Shown here piece after piece: positions 47,101 through 59,734 of a stretch of 64,000 nt of DNA. Position 1 is the stretch's first letter, and every line of letters starts with the position of its first letter. A model generated the notes under the pieces. The model saw nothing but the letters and a program-made list of their open reading frames with translations, made no database searches and had not been told where the DNA came from. Source of the DNA: Gammaproteobacteria bacterium (GTDB taxonomy: Bacteria; Pseudomonadota; Gammaproteobacteria; Burkholderiales; Rhodocyclaceae). Location: contig JARFTZ010000057.1 in NCBI GenBank assembly GCA_029289235.1, positions 1 through 64,000 on the forward strand. The letters run 5' to 3'. The translations under genes and the position numbers were made by a program.

Positions 47101-47466
47101 ATGCCTATTCCCTGGCTTTCCGTACTGAAGATGGTTCCCTGGAGCGATGTCATCAGCAACGCGCCGAAAGTGGCCGAAGGTGCCAGAAAACTCTGGGCAG
47201 CCGTTTCCAGGAAGGAGACCGTCACACCTCCTGAAGAAACGAGCCCGGCGCTCTCGCCCGAAGCACAGGCCATCGCCCTGCTTCAGGCGCAATTGTCGGA
47301 CTTGCAGCAACAGATGCTGACGTCCTCGGAGCTGATCAAGGCGCTGGCCGATCAGAACACCGAACTGATCAAGCGCATCGAAGTCAGCCGAATCAGGATT
47401 CTCTGGCTGGCGGGCGCCACGGTCGTGCTTGGCATTGCCGCGCTGATCCAGTTTCTCGCGGCTTGA
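47101..47466 (+). CDS. Hypothetical protein with coiled coil and C-terminal membrane anchor
   Basis: 121 residues from the ATG at 47101 with AAGGAG upstream. Residues ~58-95 form a heptad-like coiled coil (AIALLQAQLSDLQQQMLTSS onward), then a single C-terminal membrane helix (ILWLAGATVVLGIAALIQFL). A tail-anchored layout. Divergent from hrpA and convergent with a DUF4126 gene. Function unknown. Confidence 0.7.
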   Translation: MPIPWLSVLKMVPWSDVISNAPKVAEGARKLWAAVSRKETVTPPEETSPALSPEAQAIALLQAQLSDLQQQMLTSSELIKALADQNTELIKRIEVSRIRILWLAGATVVLGIAALIQFLAA

Positions 47467-47500
47467 TGCACTGCCGCTCCTGACCCGGCCCTGCCACATT

Positions 47501-48097
47501 TCACTGTTTTTTCGTCCAGCCGAACAATCCGCCAAAAACGGCCAGAACACCGCCCCCAAGTTTCGGCAACAACCAGATCAGCAGCAACAGGAACAAACCC
47601 AACAGGATCAGGAAGAGGGCCGGATAAAAGATCGCCGCCCAGAGACCCGAAACCGCCAGCGCATCTTCACCCAACGAGGCGGCAATGTTGGAGAAGGGTT
47701 CGGGCGAGGTGTTGATCATGGCGCGGCTGCCTGCCTTGGCCAGATGTGTTCCGGCGGTCACGGCGCCCCCGAGCAGGCCGGCGGCCACCATCCATGCGGG
47801 GTCGTGACCGCCGAGCGCCAGCGCCGCCAGCAACGCACCCGCGGGGATGCGGATGAAGCCCTGGATGCCATCCCACAGCGAATCAACGATCGCGATCTTG
47901 TCGGCCAGGAATTCGATCACGCACAGCAACCCCGACAATCCGATGATCCATGGGTTTTCCAGGATGGACAAGGACGCCGGCAGGTCCAGATAGCCGAGCC
48001 TGGCCAATACTCCGGCCAGGAAGAGCACGGCATAGAGGCGCATGCCGCTGGCCCAGGCCATTCCCCCGGCCAGCGCTACCGGCTGCAGAACATCCAT
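47501..48097 (-). CDS. DUF4126-like membrane protein
   Basis: 198 residues with four or five hydrophobic segments: PVALAGGMAWASGMRLYAVLF at the N-terminus, LAALALGGHDPAWMVAAGLLGG in the middle, and ALFLILLGLFLLLLIWLLPKL near the end. The pattern IVDSLWDGIQGFIRIPAGALL followed by GGAVTAGTHLAKAGSRAMINTSPEPFSN matches DUF4126 proteins as I know them. Function unknown. Upstream is a GlsB/YeaQ gene on the same strand. Confidence 0.8.
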   Translation of the reverse strand: MDVLQPVALAGGMAWASGMRLYAVLFLAGVLARLGYLDLPASLSILENPWIIGLSGLLCVIEFLADKIAIVDSLWDGIQGFIRIPAGALLAALALGGHDPAWMVAAGLLGGAVTAGTHLAKAGSRAMINTSPEPFSNIAASLGEDALAVSGLWAAIFYPALFLILLGLFLLLLIWLLPKLGGGVLAVFGGLFGWTKKQ

Positions 48098-48184
48098 GAC
48101 TCGGTCCGCCCGCCGGTTCTCGAACTATCCGGGCTTCCGTTCGGCGCCGGAATGCCCCGGGTGGATGGTGCCGACATCGTCCGG

Positions 48185-48430
48185 CTATCCCTTGCGCAGT
48201 CTGCCCACTACGTACAACAGCACGAAGGCTCCGACAACGGAACCGATGAATCCCGCCCCCTGGCCCATCCGATAGAGGCCAAAATACTGCCCGACAACTC
48301 CGGCCAGGAACGAACCCGCGATGCCAAGCAGGATCGTCATGACGAAGCCCATGTTTTCCTTGCCGGGATAAAGAAATCTGGCAACCACACCGACGGCCAG
48401 CCCAAGTACGATCATCGACAGAACACCCAT
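48185..48430 (-). CDS. GlsB/YeaQ/YmgE-family stress-associated membrane protein
   Basis: 81 residues from the ATG at 48430 (GGAGGGG upstream). Three hydrophobic glycine-rich segments typical of the family: LSMIVLGLAVGVVARFLYPG, MTILLGIAGSFLAGVVGQYFG, GFIGSVVGAFVLLYVVGRL. Small inner-membrane protein often induced by envelope or acid stress; molecular role unknown. 87 bp upstream of the DUF4126 gene on the same strand. Confidence 0.88.
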   Translation of the reverse strand: MGVLSMIVLGLAVGVVARFLYPGKENMGFVMTILLGIAGSFLAGVVGQYFGLYRMGQGAGFIGSVVGAFVLLYVVGRLRKG

Positions 48431-48570
48431 GAACCCCCCTCCAGAAAGTGATGGTTGGATCAATCACCGTTGCCACGCCAGCGTTCATTCATTGCAATTG
48501 CACGCATACGATACTGGTTTTCGGGTGGCACCAGTTAAAATAACCGGCTTCTGAAATCAAGGATCCTGTC

Positions 48571-50361
48571 GTGAGCTCCGCCCCGAAAATCAGCAAGGAA
48601 ACCGCCGCCGCGCCGGCGACCAATTTCATCCGCAACATCATCGACAGCGACCTCGCCGCCGGCAAGCACGCGCAGCGCCGCTGGTCCGGCACGCCGGGCC
48701 TCGCCAGCCAGCAACTGGCCGGCCCGCTCGATCCGGCAAAGATCCGTACGCGCTTTCCGCCGGAACCGAACGGCTACCTGCACTTCGGCCACGCCAAGTC
48801 GATCTGCCTGAACTTCGGACTGGCGCGTGACTACGGCGGCCGTTGTCATCTGCGTTTCGATGACACCAACCCGGAAAAGGAAGAAAAGGAATACGTCGAC
48901 TCGATCATCGACGCGGTGCACTGGCTCGGTTTCTCGTGGCAGGACGACAAGGAGGACAATCTCTACTACGCCTCCGACTACTTCGACTGGATGATCGCCT
49001 GCGCGGAGTACCTGATCGAAGCCGGTCATGCCTACATCGACAGCCAGAGTGCAGAGGAAATGCGCCTCAACCGCGGCACGCTGACCGAACCGGGCAAGGA
49101 TTCGCCTTACCGCAAGCGCTCCCCGGAAGAGAACATGCTGCTGTTCCGCCGCATGCAGGCCGGCGAGTTCCCCGACGGCACGCACATCCTGCGCGCGAAG
49201 ATCGACATGGCCTCGCCGAACATCAACCTGCGCGACCCGGCGATCTACCGCATCCGCCACGCCACCCACCACAACACCGGCGACAAGTGGTGCGTCTATC
49301 CGATGTACACGTTCGCGCATCCGATCGAGGACGCGCTGGAAAACATCACGCACTCGATCTGCACACTCGAATTCGAGGACCAGCGGCCGTTCTACGACTG
49401 GCTGCTCGACCACCTGGCCGAAGGCGGCCTGTTGCAGCGCCCGGTGCCACAACAGATCGAGTTCTCGCGCCTGAACCTGACCTACGTCGTGCTATCGAAG
49501 CGGAAACTGATCCAGCTCGTCGAGGAAAAACACGTCTCAGGCTGGGACGATCCGCGCATGCCGACGATCGTCGGCGCCCGCCGCCGCGGCTACACGCCGG
49601 AGGGCTTCCACCTCTTCGCCGAGCGCATCGGCGTCTCCAAGGCCGACTCGCTGATCGACTACTCGCTGTTCGAGGACTGCATGCGCGAGATGCTCAACGA
49701 ATCCGCCGAACGCCGCGTCGCCGTGCTCGACCCGTTGAAGCTGATCATCGACAACTACCCGGAAGACCAGAGCGAGGAGTGCTTCGCGCCGAATCATCCG
49801 CTCAAGCCCGATCTCGGCAAGCGCGCGATGCCCTTTTCCCGCGAGCTGTGGATCGAGCGCGAAGACTTCATGGAAGTGCCGAGCAAGGGCTACCACCGCC
49901 TCTACCCCGGCAACATGGCGCGGCTGCGCTACGGCTTCGTGGTGAAATGCCTCGGCTGCGACAAGGATGAAAGCGGCAACGTCATCGCCGTGCATTGCGA
50001 GTACCTGCCGGACTCCAAGAGCGGCACGCCGGGCGCCGACAACTACAAGGTCAAGGGCAACCTGCACTGGGTCTCCGCAGCGCACGCCTGCCCGGCAGAA
50101 ATTCGCCTCTACGACAGACTGTTCGCCAACCCGGCGCCCGGCGCCGGAGACCGCAACTTCCTTGACGACCTCAATCCGGACAGCGTCAGGGTCATCGCCG
50201 CGCAACTGGAACCGGCGTTGAAGGCCGCCAAGCCGGAAGAGCGCTTCCAGTTCGAGCGGCATGGCTACTTCGTTGCCGATCGCACCGATTCGAAGGTTAG
50301 TGCACCGGTATTCAACCGCACGGTGACGCTGAAGGATTCCTGGGGCAAGGCCAGCAAATAG
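48571..50361 (+). CDS. glnS: Glutaminyl-tRNA synthetase
   Basis: 596 residues from a GTG at 48571 (AAGGATC upstream). Class I synthetase: RFPPEPNGYLHFGHAKSICL carries the HIGH-type motif, LSKRKLIQLVEE is the KMSKS-type loop, and the C-terminal anticodon-binding beta-barrels follow (RLRYGFVVKCLGC). WDDPRMPTIVGARRRGYTPEG is characteristic of GlnRS as opposed to GltX. A strong terminator follows. Confidence 0.97.
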   Translation: MSSAPKISKETAAAPATNFIRNIIDSDLAAGKHAQRRWSGTPGLASQQLAGPLDPAKIRTRFPPEPNGYLHFGHAKSICLNFGLARDYGGRCHLRFDDTNPEKEEKEYVDSIIDAVHWLGFSWQDDKEDNLYYASDYFDWMIACAEYLIEAGHAYIDSQSAEEMRLNRGTLTEPGKDSPYRKRSPEENMLLFRRMQAGEFPDGTHILRAKIDMASPNINLRDPAIYRIRHATHHNTGDKWCVYPMYTFAHPIEDALENITHSICTLEFEDQRPFYDWLLDHLAEGGLLQRPVPQQIEFSRLNLTYVVLSKRKLIQLVEEKHVSGWDDPRMPTIVGARRRGYTPEGFHLFAERIGVSKADSLIDYSLFEDCMREMLNESAERRVAVLDPLKLIIDNYPEDQSEECFAPNHPLKPDLGKRAMPFSRELWIEREDFMEVPSKGYHRLYPGNMARLRYGFVVKCLGCDKDESGNVIAVHCEYLPDSKSGTPGADNYKVKGNLHWVSAAHACPAEIRLYDRLFANPAPGAGDRNFLDDLNPDSVRVIAAQLEPALKAAKPEERFQFERHGYFVADRTDSKVSAPVFNRTVTLKDSWGKASK

Positions 50362-50390
50362 CGAAGGCAAGGCCGACGGCGCATGGAACG

Positions 50391-50416
50391 AATCCCGGCT
50401 GCGGCCGGGATTTTTT
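50391..50416 (+). terminator. Rho-independent terminator after glnS
   Basis: AATCCCGGC / GCCGGGATT perfect 9-bp stem with a 4-base loop, then TTTTTT continuing from the stem base. Confidence 0.88.
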
Positions 50417-50511
50417 GTACATGGCGTGACAGCGCGTCACAAAAACGACCACCACCGTCGTCGCTTCCGGGGCAATGATGTATCCGTCTTCACTTAACTG
50501 GAGAGACCTTC

Positions 50512-50997
50512 ATGAAACCGAACGCCCTCCCCATCGCTTCGCGCAAGCGCATTGCGCTGGTCGCCCACGACAACAAGAAGAAGGACTTGCTGGAATGGGC
50601 CCAATACAACCGTGACCTGCTCGTGCAACACGAACTCTGCGCGACCGGCACCACCGGCACGCTGCTCGAGCTCGCGCTCGACACGAGGATCGAAAAGCTG
50701 CGCAGCGGTCCGCTCGGCGGCGACCAGCAGATCGGCGCGAAGGTTGCCGAAGGCGACATCGACTTCATCCTTTTTTTCTGGGACCCGCTCGAACCGCAGC
50801 CGCACGATCCGGACGTCAAGGCCCTGCTCCGCCTGGCCGTCGTCTGGAACATCCCGGTGGCCTGCAACCGGGCAACGGCCGACTTCATGATTTCGTCGCC
50901 CTTGATGTCCGGGAGCTATGAGCGCATCCTTCCCGACTTCGCGCCGCACGTGAATCGCTTTAACGACAACCCCAGGCTTCTCGAAGCCGTTGAATGA
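50512..50997 (+). CDS. mgsA: Methylglyoxal synthase
   Basis: 161 residues. Converts dihydroxyacetone phosphate to methylglyoxal and phosphate, a glycolytic bypass under phosphate stress. Family blocks are intact: [48 protein letters not shown] with the catalytic Asp of GDID, and [20 protein letters not shown]. Good ribosome-binding site (TGGAGAG). Followed 12 bp later by a small basic ORF. Confidence 0.95.
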   Translation: MKPNALPIASRKRIALVAHDNKKKDLLEWAQYNRDLLVQHELCATGTTGTLLELALDTRIEKLRSGPLGGDQQIGAKVAEGDIDFILFFWDPLEPQPHDPDVKALLRLAVVWNIPVACNRATADFMISSPLMSGSYERILPDFAPHVNRFNDNPRLLEAVE

Positions 50998-51009
50998 AAG
51001 GCCCTGCCC

Positions 51010-51186
51010 ATGCAAAAGAAACCCCGCAATCCCTTCGTCGCCGCGGCGAAATTCCGCCGCGCCGGCGCCCACCAGAAGTCGGAGAAAGCAAAACGGCGTC
51101 AACAAGCCGTAGTGCTTATCCACTCACTGCGAGGCTCACGCCGTAACGGCGGCGAGGAGGTTTTTCAGCCGGCCGTCCTGCACTGA
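51010..51186 (+). CDS. Small basic protein downstream of mgsA
   Basis: Too short for the ORF track: 58 residues from the ATG at 51010 to TGA 51184-51186. It starts MQKKPRNPFVAAAKFRRAGA and contains HQKSEKAKRRQQ, highly basic. Short proteins starting in this way occur in betaproteobacteria as uncharacterised ORFs (recollection). Its last third overlaps the left arm of a long inverted repeat, which may instead indicate that the C-terminus is read through terminator DNA. Confidence 0.5.
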   Translation: MQKKPRNPFVAAAKFRRAGAHQKSEKAKRRQQAVVLIHSLRGSRRNGGEEVFQPAVLH

Positions 51187-51213
51187 GACGACCGGCCGCA
51201 AAGCCTCCTCGCC
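51151..51213. terminator. Long inverted repeat between mgsA operon and transporter gene
   Basis: GGCGAGGAGG...TTTT on the left pairs with AAAGCCTCCTCGCC on the right (10 bp perfect plus 3), with an inner GGCCG/CGGCC pairing. It lies at the convergence of two gene sets and fits a bidirectional terminator, although its left arm is inside the small ORF. Confidence 0.65.
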
Positions 51214-51219
51214 ATTGCT

Positions 51220-52455
51220 TCAAAGCCACCAGATACCGAACAGTATTGTCAGGATAGTCAGCGGCGCGCCAACCTTGAAATAGGCCCAGAAGCTGATGGT
51301 TACCCCGGCGCCTTGCGCGCGCTGGGCGACGATCAGGTTGGCGACCGAGCCGACCAGCGTGAAGTTGCCGGCCAGCGTCGACGCCATCGCCACGGCCAGC
51401 CAGGCGCGCTGCGGGTCGGCCAGGTTACCGACGAAGGACTTGAGCATCAGCACCGCCGGCACGTTGCTGACGAGGTTCGACAAGACTGCCGTCACCCCCG
51501 ACAACACCGCCACGTCGTCGAGATGCTGGCGCGCCACGGCGGCGATCACGCCCGGCGTCAGCGCCACCCGCTCGAACGCGGCAACGACGACGAACAGCCC
51601 GGAAAACATCACCAGCAGCGGCCAGTCGATTTCCCGATAGACCTTGTGCGCCTTGATGCGCCGGGTGAACAGCATGTACGCGCCGCCGATGATCGCCACC
51701 TTGGCCACCGGCTGCCCGCTGAAGAACAGGGCGACCATCACGCCCATGACCAGCAGCGACTTGACGACCACCGGCTGCAGGTAACGCACCGGCCGCGAGA
51801 CCTTGACCGAGAACGTCTGCCCGCCGAGAAATTCAGCCCGGTAGATCAACGCGATCATCGCCACCGTCAACAACAGTCCGACCAAGGCCACCGGCGCCAG
51901 CGCCTGGGTAAAGCTGCCGTAGTGGATGCGCGACAGGCTGCCGACGATCATGTTCTGCGGATTGCCGGTGACCGTCGCCACGCTGCCCACATTCGACGCC
52001 AGCGCTACGGCAAGCAGGTACGGCACCGGATTGCGCTTCAGGCGCAAGGTCACGTCAAGCACCAGCGGTGTCATGACCAGGCAGATCGTGTCATTGACCA
52101 GGAACGCCGACAGCACCCCGGCGAGAAAAACGATGGCCACCAGCAAAACGAGGGGACGCCGGGTACGGACCACCACCCAGTCGTTGACCAGTTCGAAGAA
52201 ACCGGACAGGCGCAGGTTGGCGACAACGATCATCATCCCGAGCAATAGCGCGATGGTGTCGAAATCGATCGCGGCGAACGCCTCGTCCAGCGACAGCACG
52301 CCCAGCCAGACCATCAGGCACGCGCCGAGCAGCGCAGCGCCGGCACGGTCGAGGTGGTAGCCGGGCAGTTTTCCGACGGCGATGAACAGGTAGGTGGCGA
52401 CAAAAATCGCGATTGCCGTGTAGCTTTCGGCGTTGTGCAGGATGGCTTGCAGCAT
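51220..52455 (-). CDS. ArsB/NhaD-type (SLC13-like) ion transporter
   Basis: 411 residues, about 11 membrane segments. IT-superfamily features: [20 protein letters not shown] and [22 protein letters not shown] in the first half, mirrored by [14 protein letters not shown] and [20 protein letters not shown] in the second. It may export arsenite or transport another anion or Na+/H+; no ars genes are nearby, so substrate is open. Confidence 0.85.
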   Translation of the reverse strand: MLQAILHNAESYTAIAIFVATYLFIAVGKLPGYHLDRAGAALLGACLMVWLGVLSLDEAFAAIDFDTIALLLGMMIVVANLRLSGFFELVNDWVVVRTRRPLVLLVAIVFLAGVLSAFLVNDTICLVMTPLVLDVTLRLKRNPVPYLLAVALASNVGSVATVTGNPQNMIVGSLSRIHYGSFTQALAPVALVGLLLTVAMIALIYRAEFLGGQTFSVKVSRPVRYLQPVVVKSLLVMGVMVALFFSGQPVAKVAIIGGAYMLFTRRIKAHKVYREIDWPLLVMFSGLFVVVAAFERVALTPGVIAAVARQHLDDVAVLSGVTAVLSNLVSNVPAVLMLKSFVGNLADPQRAWLAVAMASTLAGNFTLVGSVANLIVAQRAQGAGVTISFWAYFKVGAPLTILTILFGIWWL

Positions 52456-52628
52456 GGGCGCTCACTTGGTTAAAGCTGTGCTCGACACCCGGAACGGCCC
52501 GAACACATGAAGCGCCGATTATCCGATTTTCCGGGTCCGTCACCGCGCTGGCAGGGACTGAATTACTGGATGCAGGCAAAACCGCTCGATGCGAAAATAG
52601 CGGCCTTTCCTGTTTCGAGGTTTTCCCG

Positions 52629-53441
52629 ATGACCTTCACCCAATCGCTCGCCGCTGCCTGGCAGAAAAACAATTCCCTGCTCTGCGTCGGTCTCGACCCC
52701 GATCCGGCGAAATTTCCCGCCCACCTCAAGGGCAAGCCGGACGCCATTTTCGAATTCTGCAAATCGATCGCGGATGCGACGGCCGATCTCGTCTGCTGCT
52801 TCAAGCCGCAGATCGCTTATTTCGCCGCACAGCGCGCCGAGGACCAACTCGAAGCGCTGATCGCGCACATCCACGCCAACCACCCTGGTGTCCCGGTGAT
52901 TCTCGATGCCAAGCGCGGCGACATCGGCAGCACGGCCGAGCAGTACGCCGTCGAGATCTTCGAGCGCTACCAGGCTGACGCGATCACGGTGAATCCGTAC
53001 ATGGGCAAGGACTCGGTCGATCCGTACCTGGCCTACCCGGACAAGGGCGTGATCCTGCTCTGCCGCACTTCCAACCCCGGCGGCAGCGACCTGCAGTTTC
53101 TCGATGTTGGCGGCAAGAAGCTTTACGAGCACGTCGCCGAACTCGTCGCGACGAAGTGGAACACCACCGGCCAATGCGCGCTGGTCGTCGGCGCGACCTT
53201 CCCCGGCGAGATAGCGCGCGTGCGCGAGATCGTCGGCGACCTGCCACTGCTGGTTCCCGGCATCGGCGCACAAGGCGGCGACGTCGAGGCGACGCTCAAG
53301 GCCGGCCGCACTGCCACCGGCACCGGGCTGATCATCAACAATTCGCGCGCCGTCCTCTATGCCGGCAAGGACGAGAACTACGCGCAAGCGTCACGCCAGG
53401 CGGCGCTGGCTTCGCGCGACCTGATCAACCGCTATCGCTGA
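52629..53441 (+). CDS. pyrF: Orotidine 5'-phosphate decarboxylase (type 2)
   Basis: 270 residues from the ATG at 52629; the track's start at 52413 is in the divergent promoter region. Final step of UMP synthesis. The catalytic motif [15 protein letters not shown] holds the active-site Lys-Asp pair, and [14 protein letters not shown] and [19 protein letters not shown] fit the type-2 family. It ends 2 bp from the convergent oxidoreductase gene. Confidence 0.96.
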   Translation: MTFTQSLAAAWQKNNSLLCVGLDPDPAKFPAHLKGKPDAIFEFCKSIADATADLVCCFKPQIAYFAAQRAEDQLEALIAHIHANHPGVPVILDAKRGDIGSTAEQYAVEIFERYQADAITVNPYMGKDSVDPYLAYPDKGVILLCRTSNPGGSDLQFLDVGGKKLYEHVAELVATKWNTTGQCALVVGATFPGEIARVREIVGDLPLLVPGIGAQGGDVEATLKAGRTATGTGLIINNSRAVLYAGKDENYAQASRQAALASRDLINRYR

Positions 53442-53443
53442 AT

Positions 53444-54505
53444 TCAGCTGATCCGGATCGACCGCCCCTGTTCGGCCGAATCGTAAAGGGCGCGCACCAG
53501 CGCCACGGAGTTGCGCGCGGCGCGCCCGCCGATCGGCATCGGCGCGCCGTTGCGCAAGGCGACCACCATCCGCTCGATCTGCCGCCGGTGCCCTTCGAAG
53601 CCGATGATGTTCGACGCACCCGCGCCGGTGCTGGCCGTGTTCTTGGCGGCCTGCGCAAGGATATCCGCATCCTCCGGCCGTGCGTCGCGAAAATCCCAGC
53701 GGACGACCTTCTCGTCTTCCAGCGCCACCGAGCCGGACTCGCCGCAGATTTCGATCCGCCGTTCCCAGCCCGGCCAGGCCGCGGTCGTCGCCTCGATCGA
53801 CCCCATCGCTCCGTCCGGAAAGCGCAGCGTGGCGCAAGCGGTATCCTCGGCCTCGATACCCAGATGCACCCGGCGCGTTTTCCAGGCGAAGATGTCGGCC
53901 GGCATGCCGACCAGCCATTGCAGCAGGTCGATGGCGTGAATCGACTGGTTGATCACCGCCCCGCCGCCATCGATCGCCAGCGTCCCTTTCCAGCCGCTGT
54001 AGTACTGCGCGCTGCGATGCCACTTGATGTAGGCGCTGCACAGGCAGAGCCGGCCGAAGCGCCCGGCTTCCAGCGCGGCCTTCAGCGCCTGCGCCCCTTC
54101 AGTGAAGCGCGCCTGGAAGATGCACTCAACGCTGACACCGGCCGCGTCGGCCGCATCGAGCATCGCATCGACACGCTCCAGACTGATTTCCAGAGGTTTT
54201 TCGACAAGGAGATGCTTGCCGGCACGGATCGCCTGCAACGCCGGTTCCAGATGCAGGCCGCTGGGCGTCAGGATACAAGCCACCTGAATATCTTGCCGCG
54301 CGAAGAAAGCAGCCGAATCCGCCGAGGCAAAGGGAACTGCATAGCGCGCGGCGAACTCGCGCGCCTTTTCCTCGCTCCGTCCCAGCACGCCGACCAGATT
54401 CAGATCGTATCGATGCGCCAAGGCCTGGATCGCCTGCGCATGGTTGTGGGCGATCACGCCCGTCCCGACCAGTCCGAACCCGATCGTCCCCGCAATTCCG
54501 CTCAT
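53444..54505 (-). CDS. Gfo/Idh/MocA-family oxidoreductase
   Basis: 353 residues: N-terminal Rossmann domain (GFGLVGTGVIAHNHAQAIQAL), the EKPLEISLERVDAML block with the catalytic-type lysine of EKP, and a C-terminal alpha/beta domain (DGGGAVINQSIHAIDLLQWLVG). NAD(P)-dependent oxidation of a sugar or cyclitol derivative; substrate unknown. No sugar operon nearby, so it is a solitary gene. Confidence 0.9.
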   Translation of the reverse strand: MSGIAGTIGFGLVGTGVIAHNHAQAIQALAHRYDLNLVGVLGRSEEKAREFAARYAVPFASADSAAFFARQDIQVACILTPSGLHLEPALQAIRAGKHLLVEKPLEISLERVDAMLDAADAAGVSVECIFQARFTEGAQALKAALEAGRFGRLCLCSAYIKWHRSAQYYSGWKGTLAIDGGGAVINQSIHAIDLLQWLVGMPADIFAWKTRRVHLGIEAEDTACATLRFPDGAMGSIEATTAAWPGWERRIEICGESGSVALEDEKVVRWDFRDARPEDADILAQAAKNTASTGAGASNIIGFEGHRRQIERMVVALRNGAPMPIGGRAARNSVALVRALYDSAEQGRSIRIS

Positions 54506-54684
54506 CCGATTCCTCCTTGTCCCAAAGAAACGTCATTCCTGCCAAAACGCTCCAGCCCGTGCATTACAACGGGTTCAGAGCAACCAAACCGGGCTGGGTA
54601 AGGTAGACTGTCGGCCTGTTCCCGGGCATCCCCACCGAAAATCCGGACTGGCCATCTGGCCAATCCAATTATCCCTGAATCTCA

Positions 54685-55563
54685 ATGGAACTCGTCATCC
54701 GAATCATCGGGATCATCACCCCCGTGCTGATCATCTCGGCCTTTGGTTTCGCCTACGCCAAACTCAAGCAGCCCGACCTGAGCGTGGTCAACCGCCTGAG
54801 CACCGACATGCTCTACCCGTTGCTGATCTACACGGCGATGGCCTCGAAGGACTTTCACATTCTCGATTACCTGCCGCTGATCGGCGGCGGACTGGCCGTC
54901 CTCGCCGGCTCGGGACTCATCGCCTGGTGGGCCGCCCGGTTGCTGAACTACAACCGCTACGCCTTCATCCCGTCGATGATGTTCACCAACGTCGCCAACA
55001 TGGGCCTGCCGCTGACCCTGTTCGCCTTCGGCGCAGAAATGCTCCCCGCGGCTGTTTCATTGTTCATGGCCTTCAGTCTTGTGCACTTCTCCATCGGCAT
55101 CCGCCTTTGCGCACCGCACGTCAGCGTCAAGGGGATCCTGCGCGGCCCGATGCTCTGGGCCATGATCGGCGGCATCGTCTCCAGCCTGATCGGTTTTACC
55201 CTGCCGGACTGGCTCGCCGCGAGTACCAAGATGCTCGGCGACGCGGCGATCCCGCTGGGCCTGTTCACCGTCGGCGTCGGCTTCGCCCAGTTCCGCGTCG
55301 AACGCTGGAGCATCGGCATCGTCGGCGCGATTCTCTGCCCACTGTCAGGCCTGCTCATCGCGTGGCCGCTCGTCCAGATCCTGCCGATGAGCGCGCCGAT
55401 GAAAGGCGTTCTCCTGCTCTACGCCGCCCTGCCGCCCGCGGTGATGAACTACATCTTCGCCGAACGCTACGATCAGGACCCCGGCCTGGTTTCGGCCATC
55501 GTCGTCGTCGGCAACATCGCCTCGATCGTGTTCATCCCGCTCGCGCTGTATCTGGCGATATGA
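54685..55563 (+). CDS. AEC-family transporter
   Basis: 292 residues with about ten membrane segments in the AEC (auxin efflux carrier) pattern: RIIGIITPVLIISAFGFAYAK at the start, SMMFTNVANMGLPLTLFAFG in the conserved mid-part, and AALPPAVMNYIFAERYDQDPG near the end. Likely exporter or carrier of a small organic acid. Convergent with argJ (22-bp gap). Confidence 0.87.
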   Translation: MELVIRIIGIITPVLIISAFGFAYAKLKQPDLSVVNRLSTDMLYPLLIYTAMASKDFHILDYLPLIGGGLAVLAGSGLIAWWAARLLNYNRYAFIPSMMFTNVANMGLPLTLFAFGAEMLPAAVSLFMAFSLVHFSIGIRLCAPHVSVKGILRGPMLWAMIGGIVSSLIGFTLPDWLAASTKMLGDAAIPLGLFTVGVGFAQFRVERWSIGIVGAILCPLSGLLIAWPLVQILPMSAPMKGVLLLYAALPPAVMNYIFAERYDQDPGLVSAIVVVGNIASIVFIPLALYLAI

Positions 55564-55585
55564 GCACGTCTGAGCTGCAGGATGC

Positions 55586-56824
55586 TCAACTCCGGTAGTC
55601 AGCGTTGATCTTCACGTAGTCGTACGAGAAATCGCAGGTATAGACGTTGGCGCTCGCCGTGCCACGCCCGAGGTCAACCCGGACGGTAATTTCCTTCGAC
55701 TGCATGATGCGCGCACCGTCTTCCTCGCGATACGAAGCAGCGCGTCCGCCGTTCTCGGCAACCAGCACATCCTGCCCGGCACTGCTCAGCCAGACGCGGA
55801 TCGTATCGACGTCAAGCGCGTCGACACGGGCATAGCCGATTGCGGCGAGAATGCGGCCGAGGTTGGGATCGGAGGCGAAAAAGGCGGTCTTGACCAGCGG
55901 CGAGTGGCCGATGGCGTAGCCGACCTGTTTGCACTCCTCGCGGTCGCGCCCCCCTTCCACGGCGACGGTGATGAACTTGGTAGCGCCTTCGCCGTCGCGC
56001 ACAATGGCCTGCGCGAGTTCGCGGGCAACGGCAATCAGCGCATCGCGCACAGCGGCATAGGCGGGCGCGGATTCGCTGTCGAAAACCACGCCGGATTTGC
56101 CGGTGGCGATGACGATGAACGAGTCGTTGGTCGAGGTATCGCCATCAACGGTGATGCAGTTGAATGATTCATCGGCGGCTTCGCGGGCAAGTTTCTGCAG
56201 CAGCGGTTCGGCGATGCCGGCGTCGGTGGCGACGAAACCGAGCATGGTCGCCATGTTCGGCTTGATCATGCCCGCCCCCTTGCTGATGCCGGTGATGGTC
56301 ACCGTCTGGCCGTCGACCTGGACCTGCCGCGATGCCGCCTTGGCCACCGTATCGGTAGTCATGATCGCGTGTGCGGCAGCATGCCAGTTGTTTTCCTTCA
56401 GGTTCGCCTGGCAGGCCGGCAGGCCGGCAACGAGCCGGTCGACCGGCAGCGGTTCGAGGATGACACCGGTGGAGAACGGCAGCACCTGGCTGGCGTCGAC
56501 GCCGAGCAGGTTGGCGATCGCCGCGCAGGTGGCCTGCGCCGCCTGCATGCCGGGTTCGCCGGTACCGGCATTGGCGATGCCGGTGTTGATCACCAGCGCG
56601 CGAATGCCCTTGCCGGCAGCAAGATGACTGCGGCAGACATGCACCGGCGCGGCGCAGAAGCGGTTCTGCGTGAAGACCCCGGCGACAGCGGCGCCGGCTT
56701 CGAGCGCCAGCAGCGTGAGGTCCCGCCGGTCAGCCTTGCGGATGCCGGCCTCAGCGGTGCCGAGGCGGACGCCGGCGACGGGGAAGAGTTTTTCAGGGGC
56801 GGGGGTGGCGTAGTTGACTGGCAT
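55586..56824 (-). CDS. argJ: Glutamate N-acetyltransferase / amino-acid N-acetyltransferase ArgJ
   Basis: 412 residues. Bifunctional arginine-pathway enzyme recycling the acetyl group from N-acetylornithine to glutamate. Self-cleavage occurs at the ATML motif, here [16 protein letters not shown], where the threonine becomes the nucleophile of the beta chain. N-terminal [16 protein letters not shown] and C-terminal [15 protein letters not shown] match. Its start is about 115 bp from the secA stop. Confidence 0.96.
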   Translation of the reverse strand: MPVNYATPAPEKLFPVAGVRLGTAEAGIRKADRRDLTLLALEAGAAVAGVFTQNRFCAAPVHVCRSHLAAGKGIRALVINTGIANAGTGEPGMQAAQATCAAIANLLGVDASQVLPFSTGVILEPLPVDRLVAGLPACQANLKENNWHAAAHAIMTTDTVAKAASRQVQVDGQTVTITGISKGAGMIKPNMATMLGFVATDAGIAEPLLQKLAREAADESFNCITVDGDTSTNDSFIVIATGKSGVVFDSESAPAYAAVRDALIAVARELAQAIVRDGEGATKFITVAVEGGRDREECKQVGYAIGHSPLVKTAFFASDPNLGRILAAIGYARVDALDVDTIRVWLSSAGQDVLVAENGGRAASYREEDGARIMQSKEITVRVDLGRGTASANVYTCDFSYDYVKINADYRS

Positions 56825-56938
56825 GGTCGGGACCTCTTGGGGCGGATATCGTGGACAAACGAAGGGCGCGGAGATTAACGAAAACGGCGTGTTCGTCTGT
56901 ATCTCGGCGCCCGACGCGACCTCAACGGTGATGGTTGG

Positions 56939-59644
<2,706 letters not shown>

Positions 59645-59734
59645 TCTGGAATTGGCGGGTGCGCGTTAAAAGCGGGAATTCTATCACGCGCATTCCGGGC
59701 GAGGCGGGAGGCCCGGAACTTGAAAAAAGGCGAT

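Noticed and set aside
48489-48692. 67-aa minus-strand ORF over the glnS start
   Set aside because: Lies mostly antisense of glnS and its promoter region with no supporting features.
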